Positions 33,483-42,456 of a stretch of 64,000 nucleotides of DNA are shown one piece after another. Made by a program: the position numbers and the translations under genes. The DNA comes from an uncultured Opitutia bacterium (GTDB lineage: Bacteria > Verrucomicrobiota > Verrucomicrobiia > Opitutales > Opitutaceae): contig CAIONS010000051.1 of NCBI GenBank assembly GCA_903859715.1, positions 1 to 64,000 on the forward strand, given 5' to 3'. The stretch's first letter is position 1. Every line of letters begins with the position of its first letter. The notes below the pieces were generated by a model, which was given only the letters and a program-made list of their open reading frames with translations, made no database searches and had not been told where the DNA came from.

Positions 33483-33605
33483 GAGCGTAGATCGCAGTTC
33501 GCAGTTCGGGAAGGCAGATCGTCGTGCCGGGTGCAGAAAGGTTGGGGTCAGCGCGGGCTTCGAGCGAAGCGGACGACGAACTCCGAACTGCGATCTGCGA
33601 ATTCC
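33483..33605. repeat. Inverted heptad element between hprK and rph (CGCAGTT type)
   Basis: Left units GCGTAGA, TCGCAGT, TCGCAGT and TCGGGAA (33483 on). The right arm, ending at 33605, reads on the minus strand GAATTCG, CAGATCG, CAGTTCG and GAGTTCG. The arms pair around a roughly 45-nt centre. The right arm ends 6 nt before the hprK stop codon. Confidence 0.75.
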
Positions 33606-33611
33606 GTTCGC

Positions 33612-34616
33612 CTACGGCGAGAGCGGCCCTTCCTCGCGATCCAGGGGCGTGACGGGCGGGAGCTTGGCGCCCGCCTGCTGGGACATGAACGAGATGAGCC
33701 GGTCGTTGAAATCCTTCGCCGGATCGTGGCCCATTTTCTTCAGCGCCTGGGTGAGGGCGGCGACCTCGACGAGGCGGGCCATGTCGCGGCCGGGGCGGAC
33801 ATAGAGCTCGATGTGCGGCACGCGGAGGCCGAGGACCTCGTAGAACTGCTCCTCGAGCCCGGTGCGCTCCTCGACGACCTCGGGGGTCCATTCCTGGAGC
33901 GAGATGACCATGTCGATGCGTTTTTCGAGCCGGATGGATTTAACGCCAAACATCTCGGCGATGTTGATGATGCCGATGCCGCGGCACTCCATCCAGCCGC
34001 GGTTGAGCGGGCGGGACGTGGCCATGAGCTCGCGCTCATCGAGGAGCTTGATGACGGTGAGGTCGTCGGCGACGAGGGAGTGGCCGCGCTCGATCAGGGC
34101 GAGGGCGCATTCGCTTTTGCCGACGCCGCTGCTGCCGCGGAGCATCACGCCGACGCCCTTGATATCGAGGGTGGTGGCGTGCTCGGTGGTGCTGGGGGCG
34201 AACTCGTTGTCGATGCAAAGTGTGGCGAGGTTCACGAAATTCATCGTGATCATCGGCGTGCGGAGGATGGGCAGGTTCATCTCCGTGGCGACCGCCATCA
34301 TCGGGTGCGTGGCATGGTAGTTGCGGGTAAGGATGAGGCAGGGGATCTGTCGCTTCACCATGGCCTGCAGGATCTCGATCTGCTTCTCCTGCGGGAGGGT
34401 CTTGAGATAGGTCATCTCCGCGGCACCGAGGACCTGGATGCGCTTGTTCGCGAAATATTTGAAGAACCCGGTGAGCGCGAGCGACGGCCGGTTGATCGTG
34501 CCTTCCCGGATGAGCCGGTGCAGGCCGGCCTCGCCAGTGATGACCTCCAGCTTCAGCTTCTCGCGGTAGGTCTCGAAGAAGTGCGCGACGGTGATGCCGT
34601 GGATGGCTTTTTGCAT
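33612..34616 (-). CDS. hprK: HPr kinase/phosphorylase
   Basis: 334 residues. Phosphorylates or dephosphorylates HPr at its regulatory serine, linking carbon status to regulation. Seen are the Walker A GSSGVGKSECALALIERGH, DDLTVIK, and the HprK signature MECRGIGIINIAEMFG. It is located after lptB in a kdsC-lpt run, where proteobacteria carry rpoN/hpf/ptsN-type genes. No HPr or enzyme I gene is in the window. Confidence 0.95.
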   Translation of the reverse strand: MQKAIHGITVAHFFETYREKLKLEVITGEAGLHRLIREGTINRPSLALTGFFKYFANKRIQVLGAAEMTYLKTLPQEKQIEILQAMVKRQIPCLILTRNYHATHPMMAVATEMNLPILRTPMITMNFVNLATLCIDNEFAPSTTEHATTLDIKGVGVMLRGSSGVGKSECALALIERGHSLVADDLTVIKLLDERELMATSRPLNRGWMECRGIGIINIAEMFGVKSIRLEKRIDMVISLQEWTPEVVEERTGLEEQFYEVLGLRVPHIELYVRPGRDMARLVEVAALTQALKKMGHDPAKDFNDRLISFMSQQAGAKLPPVTPLDREEGPLSP

Positions 34617-34622
34617 GGGGAG

Positions 34623-34727
34623 GGAAGCTGTAAGCTTTAAGCGGTAGGCTGTAAGCTGAAGCAGCAGAGTGGAAGCTGAAGGGGCGGGTTTGAAGCCTAA
34701 AGCTTGGCGCCTACTGCCTACTGCTTC

Positions 34728-34730
<3 letters not shown>
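34623..34730. repeat. Inverted heptad element between lptB and hprK (AAGCTGT type)
   Basis: Left units AAGCTGT, AAGCTTT, AAGCGGT, AGGCTGT and AAGCTGA. The right arm (34688-34730) reads on the minus strand AAGCAGT, AGGCAGT, AGGCGCC, AAGCTTT and AGGCTTC. The right arm runs exactly into the lptB stop codon (34728-34730). Confidence 0.8.
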
Positions 34731-35458
<728 letters not shown>

Positions 35459-35462
<4 letters not shown>

Positions 35463-36013
35463 TTGGCGGGGACGGGTTTCGCGACGCCGTCGCCGGGCGA
35501 GGTGGACTTCGACGAGTCAAAGCCCAAGTCGCGGATCGCAGGGCCGGTGAAGTTGGATTTTTCCACGATGACGCGGCGTTCGCCCCGGAGCATCGTGATT
35601 TTCTCGCCGGCGCTGGTCCAGCCGGTGCCATGGTCGATAAGGACGGGATTGATCGTGAGGATGACCTTGTCGTCATGCGGCAACACCTCGGCGCGGCCGC
35701 AGGTGGCTTCGCGGTCGCCCTGCACGATGACGACATGGCCGGTGGCGATCATGTACTTGAACTTGTCGAGCGTAGGCACGGTGGCGGTCTTGTCGCCGAC
35801 GCCGAGGGCGGAGAACTCGAGTCGGTCGCAGAGGATCCGGAGATTAGTGCCGGTCAGGGTGACAGAGCCGGTGCAGACGCCGTGGGTCTCGTTGCCCACG
35901 CTCCACATGTCAGCGTTGTCGCAATCCAGCGTGGTCTTCTGCGGTGGCTGTTCGGCGCGGACCGGCAGGGAGAATCCGAGCATGCAGCAGAGAAGGGCGA
36001 GAAAGTGTTTCAT
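35459..36013 (-). CDS. lptA: LptA/OstA-like periplasmic LPS transport protein
   Basis: 184 residues with a signal peptide (MKHFLALLCCMLGFSLPVRA). The mature part has repeated beta-strand units typical of the OstA fold: SVTLTGTNLRILCDRLEFSA, IATGHVVIVQGDREATCGRA and the final ERRVIVEKSNFTG. Such proteins polymerise into the bridge that carries LPS across the periplasm. It overlaps lptB downstream and the LptC-like gene upstream, both by 4 nt. Confidence 0.85.
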
Positions 36014-36462
36014 TTGATGAGATTCCTTAATTCAGCGTTGAAAACTATCCGCACGCGGCCGTGCAGCGAAACCTTTTTATGGGCGTGATCGTAGGTCCAC
36101 TGCGTGCCGGTGGCCTCGAGGTCGTCGCGGATAAGGCGCATGCCCTGATCGCCATGGGCTAGGTTTTGATTGGGAAGCACGGTGGCGGCGGTGCTGAGGA
36201 TGACGGTTTCGACGCGGTTGGTGGCGTCGCCGGAGAAGGCCGTGAGATTCAGGTTTACGACATTGATCTCGCCGCCGGCCGGAAAGCTGGCCCGGGAACC
36301 GCGCAGTGTCATCGAGTGGAAATTCTCCTTGGTGAAAAGTGATGACATCCAGTTGATGGCCGGCGCCATCGTCGTGGCGCCGATGGCGGCACCGGCGAGG
36401 CTGCAATAAGCGAGCAGGCAGAGCGGACGGAGAAGGCGTTTCACCGGATCAACGCTAGACAC
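36010..36462 (-). CDS. LptC-like periplasmic/membrane-anchored LPS transport protein
   Basis: 150 residues with one N-terminal hydrophobic anchor (about residues 11-32) and a beta-rich body (FHSMTLRGSRASFPAGGEIN, QWTYDHAHKKVSLHGRVRI). Size, anchor and position between kdsC and lptA fit LptC, which passes LPS from LptB2FG to LptA, though sequence similarity is weak. The GTG start at 36462 overlaps the kdsC stop; GTG 36444 is an alternative. Its stop overlaps the lptA start by 4 nt. Confidence 0.65.
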   Translation of the reverse strand: MSSVDPVKRLLRPLCLLAYCSLAGAAIGATTMAPAINWMSSLFTKENFHSMTLRGSRASFPAGGEINVVNLNLTAFSGDATNRVETVILSTAATVLPNQNLAHGDQGMRLIRDDLEATGTQWTYDHAHKKVSLHGRVRIVFNAELRNLIK

Positions 36463-36970
36463 GCGAGGTGAGGAGGTGTTCGCAGATCTCCCGCACGGCG
36501 CCCCGGCCGGCGGGCCGGCGGGTGACGTAACGGGCGGCGCGGAGGGCGGCGGGCATGGCCCCGGGGACGCTCACGCCGACGCCGGCCCAGGCCATCGCGG
36601 CGGCGTCAATGTCGTCATCGCCCATGTAAGCGCACTCGGCGGCAGTAAACTTGAGCCGGGCCGCGAGTTCCTGCAACGCGGTGAGTTTGTCGGTGCGGCC
36701 TTGGATCACATGCGGGATCTTCAGCTCGGTGGCGCGGACGGTAGTGGCCGAGGAAGGCCGACCGCTGATCCAGGCGACGGTGATGCCGGCGAGTTCGAGG
36801 CGCTTCAGACCCATCCCGTCGAGAATGGAGAACACCTTGGTTTCGGAGCCATCGGAGCAGATCCGCACGGTGCCATCGGTGAGGACGCCATCAACATCCA
36901 TCGCGAAAAGCCGGATGCGCGACCAGGTGGCGCGGGTGATTTTGGCTGGGGACTTTTTAGAGTGAGGCAT
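36455..36970 (-). CDS. kdsC: 3-deoxy-D-manno-octulosonate 8-phosphate phosphatase (HAD-IIIA)
   Basis: 171 residues from ATG 36970. Removes phosphate from Kdo-8-phosphate for lipid A core synthesis. HAD motifs are DVDGVLTDG, AWISGRPSSATTVRA, and ECAYMGDDDIDAAAMAWAGVG. The lack of a cap domain and the DGVLTDG form are typical of KdsC. First gene of the tightly overlapping kdsC - lptC-like - lptA - lptB run, which supports the LPS assignment. Confidence 0.92.
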   Translation of the reverse strand: MPHSKKSPAKITRATWSRIRLFAMDVDGVLTDGTVRICSDGSETKVFSILDGMGLKRLELAGITVAWISGRPSSATTVRATELKIPHVIQGRTDKLTALQELAARLKFTAAECAYMGDDDIDAAAMAWAGVGVSVPGAMPAALRAARYVTRRPAGRGAVREICEHLLTSRV

Positions 36971-36993
36971 GGGCGCGGGCACCGGACTTTCCC

Positions 36994-37022
36994 TGTCATT
37001 CTGCGCTTCGCATGGAATGACA
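36994..37022. repeat. Short copy of the TGTCATTCTG repeat
   Basis: TGTCATTC and GAATGACA form 8-nt arms around a 13-nt centre in the 334-bp spacer between kdsC and the divergent VOC gene. It is related to the larger pair at 40741-40855. I see no gene or other structure in the remainder of the spacer; promoters for both directions are expected there. Confidence 0.6.
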
Positions 37023-37304
37023 ATGCTTATCCAGATTCGGAAGATTGAAAGTGAGGATTCGAGCCACAGGGGGACATCAAATCAATCACTGGTTACAGAG
37101 GCTGCTCGCGGTGAAGGACGAACGCTGGTCATTCTACACCGGCGACGATAGCATGGGCATTTCCGATAGTATTCACTCAAACGTGTCCTGAGCGAGCGCC
37201 GGAGTTCGCTACACTGCGAGAAAGACAGCTGGCGGTTGGTCGGCTTTGTTTTCAATCATTCCAACGTCCCGTTCATCAACCACACCCATCAGGAGACATT
37301 CGTT

Positions 37305-37667
37305 ATGCCCAATCCATTCGTTCACGCCGAACTGGCGACCACCCACGTACCCAAGGCGAAGGCCTTTTATTCGAAACTCTTTAAATGGAAGCTGAAGGAC
37401 TTGCCGATGCCCACCGGCACGTACACGATGATCGACGTCGGTGAAGGCACGGGCGGCGGCATGATGAAGCAGATGATCCCCCGGGCCGGCTCCGCATGGA
37501 TGCCCTACATGCTGGTGAAGGACATCGACGCCTCAACGAAGAAGGCCAAGAAGCTCGGCGCGAAAATCTGCAAAGGCGTGACCGAGGTCGAAGGCATGGG
37601 CTGGCTCAGCATCATCGTCGATCCCACGGGCGCGATGTTCGGCCTGTGGGAACCGAAGGAGGAGTGA
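37305..37667 (+). CDS. VOC family protein (glyoxalase-like)
   Basis: 120 residues from ATG 37305, chosen because AGGAG lies 9 nt upstream; the track start at 37236 is too early. VOC features are FVHAELATTHVPKAKAFYSKL, YMLVKDIDASTKKAKKLGAK and IIVDPTGAMFGLWEPKEE. Members with this pattern are often annotated as predicted lactoylglutathione-lyase relatives; the substrate is unknown. A single gene facing kdsC divergently. Confidence 0.85.
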   Translation: MPNPFVHAELATTHVPKAKAFYSKLFKWKLKDLPMPTGTYTMIDVGEGTGGGMMKQMIPRAGSAWMPYMLVKDIDASTKKAKKLGAKICKGVTEVEGMGWLSIIVDPTGAMFGLWEPKEE

Positions 37668-37742
37668 GCCGCGACGGGAGGAGACCAAGAAGACGCCTTG
37701 GATCCCTGCGGGAGGAGCATTTGGGGCCGCTCGCCGGCGAAA

Positions 37743-37760
37743 TCTTGACGAGAGTCAAGA
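37743..37760 (+). terminator. Weak candidate terminator after the VOC gene
   Basis: TCTTGAC and GTCAAGA form a perfect 7-bp stem with a 4-nt loop, followed after 8 nt by TTTT. It lies 75 bp after the VOC stop, between two convergent genes. Confidence 0.4.
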
Positions 37761-37833
37761 CATGCCCCTTTTCGCGGTTCCAAAAGCATTGACCTTATCC
37801 ACTATTATCGTCGCTCAATGATAGCGCCTCTCT

Positions 37834-39864
37834 TCACTCCATCCAAGCTGTGATCTGTTCGATCAACTTGTCCTTCGTGGGGCGGTAGGCCTCCTCGAGT
37901 TCCGGGGCGAAAGGGACAGGCAGGTCGAGCGCGCCGATGCGGAGCGGGGCGGCCTTGAGCGAAGCGAAGTGTTCCTCGGTGAGGCGGGCGACGAGTTCGG
38001 CGCCGAAGCCGTGCGTGCGACGGCCCTCGTGCACGACCACGAGGCGACCGGTGCGGGTCAGCGAGGCCTTGATGGCGTCGAGGCGGAGCGGAGAGAGGCC
38101 ACGGAGATCGAAGAGATCGAAGCTGTGCTCGTATTCGGCGGTGAAATAATCGCAGACCTCGGTCGCGGTGTGGACGATCTCGCCGTAAGTGACGAACGTG
38201 GCGTAGTCGCCTTTGCGCAGCTGTTTCGGTTTCCAGACGTCACGGTAGGCCGGGTTCCAGACGACGAGCTGTTTCTTGCAGCGGTAGAGCGCCTTGTTTT
38301 CGAACAGAATCACCGGGTTGCCGTCCTCGTAGGCGGCGAGCAGCGCATCGAACGCATCCTGCGGCGTGCTGGGATAGAGCGCCTTGATCCCGGGCATGGA
38401 GAGGAACATCGACTCGAGTTCCTGGGAGTGAAAGGAGCCGAGTTGCACGGTGCCGCACGGAAAACGAAACACCATCGGACAGGCGGCGCCGGAGCGGAAG
38501 TGGTAGGTGGCGGCGTTCTGCGTGATCTGGGTGACGGCCTCGGTGGCGAAGTCGGCGAACTGGAATTCCTCGATGGGTCGGTGGCCGTTGACAGCGAGGC
38601 CGATGGCGTAGCCGGTGCAGGCGCTCTCGGCGAGCGGGGTGTTGAACACGCGCGGGCGGCCGAACTCGGCCAGCAGGTTCTCGGTGACCTTGAAGGCGCC
38701 GCCGTAGACCCCGATGTCCTGGCCGAGGATGATGGACTCGGGGCGCTCGGTGAGAATTTTGTGCAGCGCGGCGTTGAGGGCCTGGGCGAGATTGAGCGAG
38801 AGAGGCGCGGCGGGCTCGGCTTTCCAGGGAAAGGCGGGTGCGTCCGGCGCGAAGAGGTCGGCCTCCATGCCGGCGGGATCGGGCTTGGGGATGCTGAGGC
38901 AGGCCGTGACGCAGGCCTCGATGTAGGCGTGGAGTTCGGCATCGATGGCATCGAGGCGGGCGGTGTGGCCGGCGGCGACGAGCCGGGCGCGGAATTTGGG
39001 CAACGGGTCCCGGGCAAAGTAGGATTCGCTTTCGCCCGGCTTCATGTAGTCGCAGGTGTCGTAGGCGGCATGGCCGCGGAGACGGAGGGTGTGTGCCTCG
39101 ATGAGCACGGGGCGCGAGGTGGCGCGGACCTTGGTGATGGCGGCGGCGAACGCGCGGGTGCAGGCCTCGACGTCGGTGGCGTCGACCGCGAAACCCTCCA
39201 TGCCGTAGCCGGCGGCGCGGCGCCAGAGCTCGGTGCCCTCGGCGAACTGTTCGCTCATCGGCGTCGAGTAGGCGTACTGGTTGTTCTCGATGACGAAGAC
39301 GACCGGGAGCGAAAGGAGGGAGGCCAGGTTGAGCGATTCGTGGATGTCGCCGGTGCTGGACGAGCCGTCGCCGAAGAACGTGAAACCGACGGCGGGCCGG
39401 CCGAGCCGGCGTTGGGAATCGGTGGCGCCGGCGACATTCGAGAGCATGGCCCCGAGATGCGAAATCATCGGGAGCGAGCGGGTTTTCGGGTCGCCGTGGT
39501 GAATGTTGCCCTCGCGGGCCTTGGTGGGGCTGGCGGCGTTGGCGAAATACTGGTTCAGGTGATGGCAGAGATGATCGCTCCACACGAGGTGGCCGCCGAA
39601 GTCGCGGTGGGAAAACGAGATGACGTCGACGGACTTGTCCGCGAGAAGGGCGAGCGGGACGATGAGGCCCTCGTTGCCCTGGCCGCCGGTGACGGTGCCC
39701 TTGATCAGGCCCTGGCGGTAGAGATCGAGGATCCGGTTATCGGCGGTGCGGGCGAGCTGCATCCAGGCGTAGGTGCGCAGCCAGGCATCCGTGGGCGAGT
39801 TCTCGAGCTCCGCGGCACGCAAGTCGCGTGACGCCAGAATGGCGGGAGGTTTGGGGAGGGCCAT
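37834..39864 (-). CDS. Fused thiamine-diphosphate dehydrogenase E1 (alpha + beta) of the 2-oxoacid dehydrogenase type
   Basis: 676 residues from ATG 39864. The N-terminal half is an E1-alpha domain with the ThDP motif FGDGSSSTGDIHESLNLASL continuing to IENNQYAYSTP. The C-terminal half (about residue 345 on) is an E1-beta domain with ILGQDIGVYGGAFKVTENL, then RVFNTPLAESACTGYAIGLA and FADFATEAVTQI. Subunits normally encoded by two genes are fused here. It resembles branched-chain 2-oxoacid or pyruvate dehydrogenase E1; the substrate cannot be set from sequence. No E2/E3 is adjacent; lpdA at 51 kb could supply E3. Confidence 0.88.
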   Translation of the reverse strand: MALPKPPAILASRDLRAAELENSPTDAWLRTYAWMQLARTADNRILDLYRQGLIKGTVTGGQGNEGLIVPLALLADKSVDVISFSHRDFGGHLVWSDHLCHHLNQYFANAASPTKAREGNIHHGDPKTRSLPMISHLGAMLSNVAGATDSQRRLGRPAVGFTFFGDGSSSTGDIHESLNLASLLSLPVVFVIENNQYAYSTPMSEQFAEGTELWRRAAGYGMEGFAVDATDVEACTRAFAAAITKVRATSRPVLIEAHTLRLRGHAAYDTCDYMKPGESESYFARDPLPKFRARLVAAGHTARLDAIDAELHAYIEACVTACLSIPKPDPAGMEADLFAPDAPAFPWKAEPAAPLSLNLAQALNAALHKILTERPESIILGQDIGVYGGAFKVTENLLAEFGRPRVFNTPLAESACTGYAIGLAVNGHRPIEEFQFADFATEAVTQITQNAATYHFRSGAACPMVFRFPCGTVQLGSFHSQELESMFLSMPGIKALYPSTPQDAFDALLAAYEDGNPVILFENKALYRCKKQLVVWNPAYRDVWKPKQLRKGDYATFVTYGEIVHTATEVCDYFTAEYEHSFDLFDLRGLSPLRLDAIKASLTRTGRLVVVHEGRRTHGFGAELVARLTEEHFASLKAAPLRIGALDLPVPFAPELEEAYRPTKDKLIEQITAWME

Positions 39865-39953
39865 GTCCAAAAACCAACGTTGGGCACGCCACGTGCCGCG
39901 GGCAAGCCTGCGTCACTAACTAGAAGCGAATGTCTCCTTGATGGCGCGGTGCA

Positions 39954-40637
39954 CTACACGGTCAGCGATTCGCCCGGCTGCATGACTTTGACGGCGTGAC
40001 CGGCGCGAGTTGCTTCGGCGGCGAAGGCGTTGGGATCGGTGCGGATTTTCGCCGTGGTGTTGTAGTGCATCGGCACGGTGAGTTTCGGCTGAAGAAGGGC
40101 GATTGCTTCCAGGGCATCGGCGGGCCCCATAGTGTAGCGGTCGCCGATGGGCAGGAGCGCAACATCGAGTCCGTGCCGGCCGATCAATCGCATGTCGCTG
40201 AAGAGCGCGGTGTCGCCGGCGTGATACAGCGAACGGCCGCCGGCGCGAAGGAGATAGCCGCTGGCCACGCCCATGGGCTGGTTCAGGCCGCCGGGCAGTT
40301 CGAAGGAAGAGCTGTGGATGGCTGGGGTCATGTCGAGGCGGCCCCACGGGAGCGCGATGCCGCCACCGGGCATGAGGTCGATCGTGGTTGCACCTTGGGC
40401 CGCGAAGTATTCGGCGAGTTCGTAGGGAGCGACGAGCGTAGCCTGATGAAGCCGGGAGAGTTCGAGGGCGTCGCAGGTGTGATCCTCGTGCGCGTGCGTG
40501 CAGAGCACGAAGTCGCAGGGCACGGACGCAGGATCGACCACGTCGTGGGGATTCTCGCTCAAGTAGGGATCGAGCACGAGCCGGACGCCCGCCACCTCCA
40601 CGAGAAAACACGAATGGCCGAAATAGGTGATTTTCAT
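39954..40637 (-). CDS. MBL-fold metal-dependent hydrolase (UPF0173-like)
   Basis: 227 residues from ATG 40637 (MKITYFGHSCFLVEVAGVRL). Metallo-beta-lactamase fold with the metal motif CTHAHEDHTCDAL, a later His in MTPAIHSSSFELPGG, Asp in YHAGDTALFSDM and a final MHYNT. Such proteins are putative hydrolases of unknown substrate. Upstream on the same strand is a 310-bp spacer with a TGTCATTCTG inverted repeat. Confidence 0.88.
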   Translation of the reverse strand: MKITYFGHSCFLVEVAGVRLVLDPYLSENPHDVVDPASVPCDFVLCTHAHEDHTCDALELSRLHQATLVAPYELAEYFAAQGATTIDLMPGGGIALPWGRLDMTPAIHSSSFELPGGLNQPMGVASGYLLRAGGRSLYHAGDTALFSDMRLIGRHGLDVALLPIGDRYTMGPADALEAIALLQPKLTVPMHYNTTAKIRTDPNAFAAEATRAGHAVKVMQPGESLTV

Positions 40638-40740
40638 GCAGCGGTCAGGGTAGGGAAAGCGGACAACGGCGCAAAGTGGCGGCGCGACCATTAAAAATCC
40701 GGAGATTAGGGTGAGCCTGCAAACCAGCGACTCTGGAGTT

Positions 40741-40855
40741 TGTCATTCTGAGCGTAGCGAAGAATCCAGTGAGATTTCGCCGCGGATTTCGATTACGTCC
40801 AACTGGATGTCAAACCAGCCCCAAGCGGCTAGACTTCACTTCGTTCAGAATGACA
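40741..40855. repeat. Inverted TGTCATTCTGAGCG repeat pair
   Basis: TGTCATTCTGAGCGTAGCGA begins at 40741, and a diverged inverted copy (CTTCGTTCAGAATGACA) ends at 40855, making imperfect arms around about 66 nt. This core is a widespread bacterial intergenic repeat. It fills the spacer between the MBL hydrolase and the pseudo-receiver gene. Confidence 0.75.
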
Positions 40856-40871
40856 ATCGGGTTTGAAGACA

Positions 40872-40904
40872 CACCCTTAATAAAGGGTGGCCCGGTTTTA
40901 CCGG
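40872..40904 (+). promoter_or_regulatory. Double hairpin in the leader of the pseudo-receiver gene
   Basis: CACCCTT-AATA-AAGGGTG (40872-40889) is followed at once by CCGG-TTTTA-CCGG-type pairing (40891-40904). The two hairpins stand 44 nt upstream of the ATG at 40948. They may end incoming transcripts or shape the leader; no long T-tract follows. Confidence 0.4.
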
Positions 40905-40947
40905 AAATTGACCACCCCGGGCTGGAGTTGCCCGAGAGGGGTACGCT

Positions 40948-42393
40948 ATGGCTTTAAACCCGTCGAGCCCACCCGCCGCCATGCCTGCCCAAATCCTCTT
41001 CGCGAAAAAACGCGCCACCGAGACCCGCGCCCACTCCATCGTGGTGAGTGACACGGGATTTTATTGGCGGGAGCTGCCGGGCGAGAGGGAGCTGGCGGCT
41101 GCGCTCCGCACCGAGCGTTTTTCCCTGATCATCGTCGATCACGCCGACCTGGCGGAGAATCCGCTGGTCTACGTCGAGTCGCTGCGCATCGGCCAGAAGG
41201 ACACGCCGGTGCTGGTGGTGAGCGAGGAGTTCGCCTTGGAAAACGTGGTGCGGGCGATCCGCGTGGGAGTGAAGGATCTCTTTCATCCTCCCATCGACCT
41301 TGCGGCGATCGTCGAGCGGATTTATTCGGTGCTGAAGCCGGAACTGGGTCCGTCCCGCGGTTCCCGGCTCGACGAATGGCAGGAACTGACCGTGCAGTTT
41401 GCCGACCGGGTCACGATTCCGCCGCTGGTCGACGTCGAACGCCGGGTTGGTCAGCCGCGCCGGGCGGCAGATATTCTCCAAGCCAGCCAGTGGGAGGCGG
41501 AACTGACCGCGACGCGCGACGCGTTGGCCCAGGCTCGGGCGCGTCAGCAGGAACTTGAGCGGGAACTCGCTGAGCACGCTGCGAACCAGCCGGCAAGGGT
41601 GGCGGCCCCGGCCGTGATGGACGGCGTGGCGGAGCAGGAACTGGCGGCGGAGCGGGAAAAGCTGGAAACGGGGCGGCAACTCGTGATGCAGCTGGGCCGG
41701 AAGTTTGAAACGGAGTTTGCCGCCTGGAAGGACTCCGAGCGGACCGCCCGGGCGGAACTTGCCCAGCGCGAGTCGGCCCTGGCCGCGCAAAAGCGGGAAC
41801 TGGCTGCCGCGCAGGAAAAGCTCGAGGTGGAGACGATTCTCCTGAACGAGACCAAGGAAAAAATGGCGCAGGAACGCGTGGCGGCGTCGGACACCCAGGC
41901 GGCGCAAAAGGACGCCTCGGCGAAGCTGAAGCAGCTGGTCGTTGAGCAGTCGGCGCTGACCAAGGCGAAGGCGGAGCTCGCCCAGCGGGAGCAGCAGATC
42001 GCCCAGCAGGAGAAAGAGCGGGCGGCGCTCATGGCGGAACTGGCCGTGGCCGGGGAAAATTTTGAGTCCGAGCGTCTGCTGGCGAGCCAGCAGGCCGCGA
42101 AAACCGCGGAAGAACGGAAGGAACTCGAGGGCCTGCGCGGCCAATTGCTGCAGCAGACCCAGGAGTTGGCCCGGAAGGAAGCGGACCTGCAGGAGATGCA
42201 GGAGCAAGCCCACGTGCTGGCGACGCAGGCGGCGCAGACGCAGCTGCACCTGAAAGCGGAACTTGCGGCGCTGGAGGTGGAAAAAGAAACCTTTGAACAG
42301 CAGGCCGAGACTCTTGCGGAGCGCGTGCGGCTGTTTGAGTCGAAGCAGCGGCAGGCCCGGGAGCAGATGCAGCAACTGTTCGCGGCGGGCTGA
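40948..42393 (+). CDS. Pseudo-receiver domain protein with long coiled coil
   Basis: 481 residues; start 40948 has GAGAGG about 8 nt upstream. Residues about 28-130 follow a CheY-like fold (HSIVVSDTGFYW, then RFSLIIVDHADLAENPLVYV, VLVVSEEFALENVVRAIRVG, DLFHPPIDL). It lacks the N-terminal acidic pair and has HPP in place of the usual Lys-Pro, so normal phosphorylation is doubtful. The remainder is an Ala/Glu/Gln coiled coil to the C-terminus. Function is unknown; it may scaffold or report protein-protein signals. Confidence 0.7.
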   Translation: MALNPSSPPAAMPAQILFAKKRATETRAHSIVVSDTGFYWRELPGERELAAALRTERFSLIIVDHADLAENPLVYVESLRIGQKDTPVLVVSEEFALENVVRAIRVGVKDLFHPPIDLAAIVERIYSVLKPELGPSRGSRLDEWQELTVQFADRVTIPPLVDVERRVGQPRRAADILQASQWEAELTATRDALAQARARQQELERELAEHAANQPARVAAPAVMDGVAEQELAAEREKLETGRQLVMQLGRKFETEFAAWKDSERTARAELAQRESALAAQKRELAAAQEKLEVETILLNETKEKMAQERVAASDTQAAQKDASAKLKQLVVEQSALTKAKAELAQREQQIAQQEKERAALMAELAVAGENFESERLLASQQAAKTAEERKELEGLRGQLLQQTQELARKEADLQEMQEQAHVLATQAAQTQLHLKAELAALEVEKETFEQQAETLAERVRLFESKQRQAREQMQQLFAAG

Positions 42394-42409
42394 GCCGCTA
42401 GTTCAGGCC

Positions 42410-42438
42410 CAGCCTCGTTACCTCGGCTGCTACGGGCC
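42410..42438. repeat. Solo GGCTGCTAC box
   Basis: CAGCCTCGTTACCTCGGCTG followed by CTACGGGCC is related to the outer arms of the 12.3-kb element and to the boxes at 30.7-30.8 kb. No inverted partner is found in the 63-bp spacer between the convergent pseudo-receiver and aldo-keto reductase genes. Confidence 0.6.
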
Positions 42439-42456
42439 GGGCGGGCCGGAACGGCT

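Noticed and set aside
37969-39831. Plus-strand ORF (620 aa) antisense to the fused E1 gene
   Set aside because: Gly/Glu/Val-rich shadow; the E1 frame carries all catalytic motifs.
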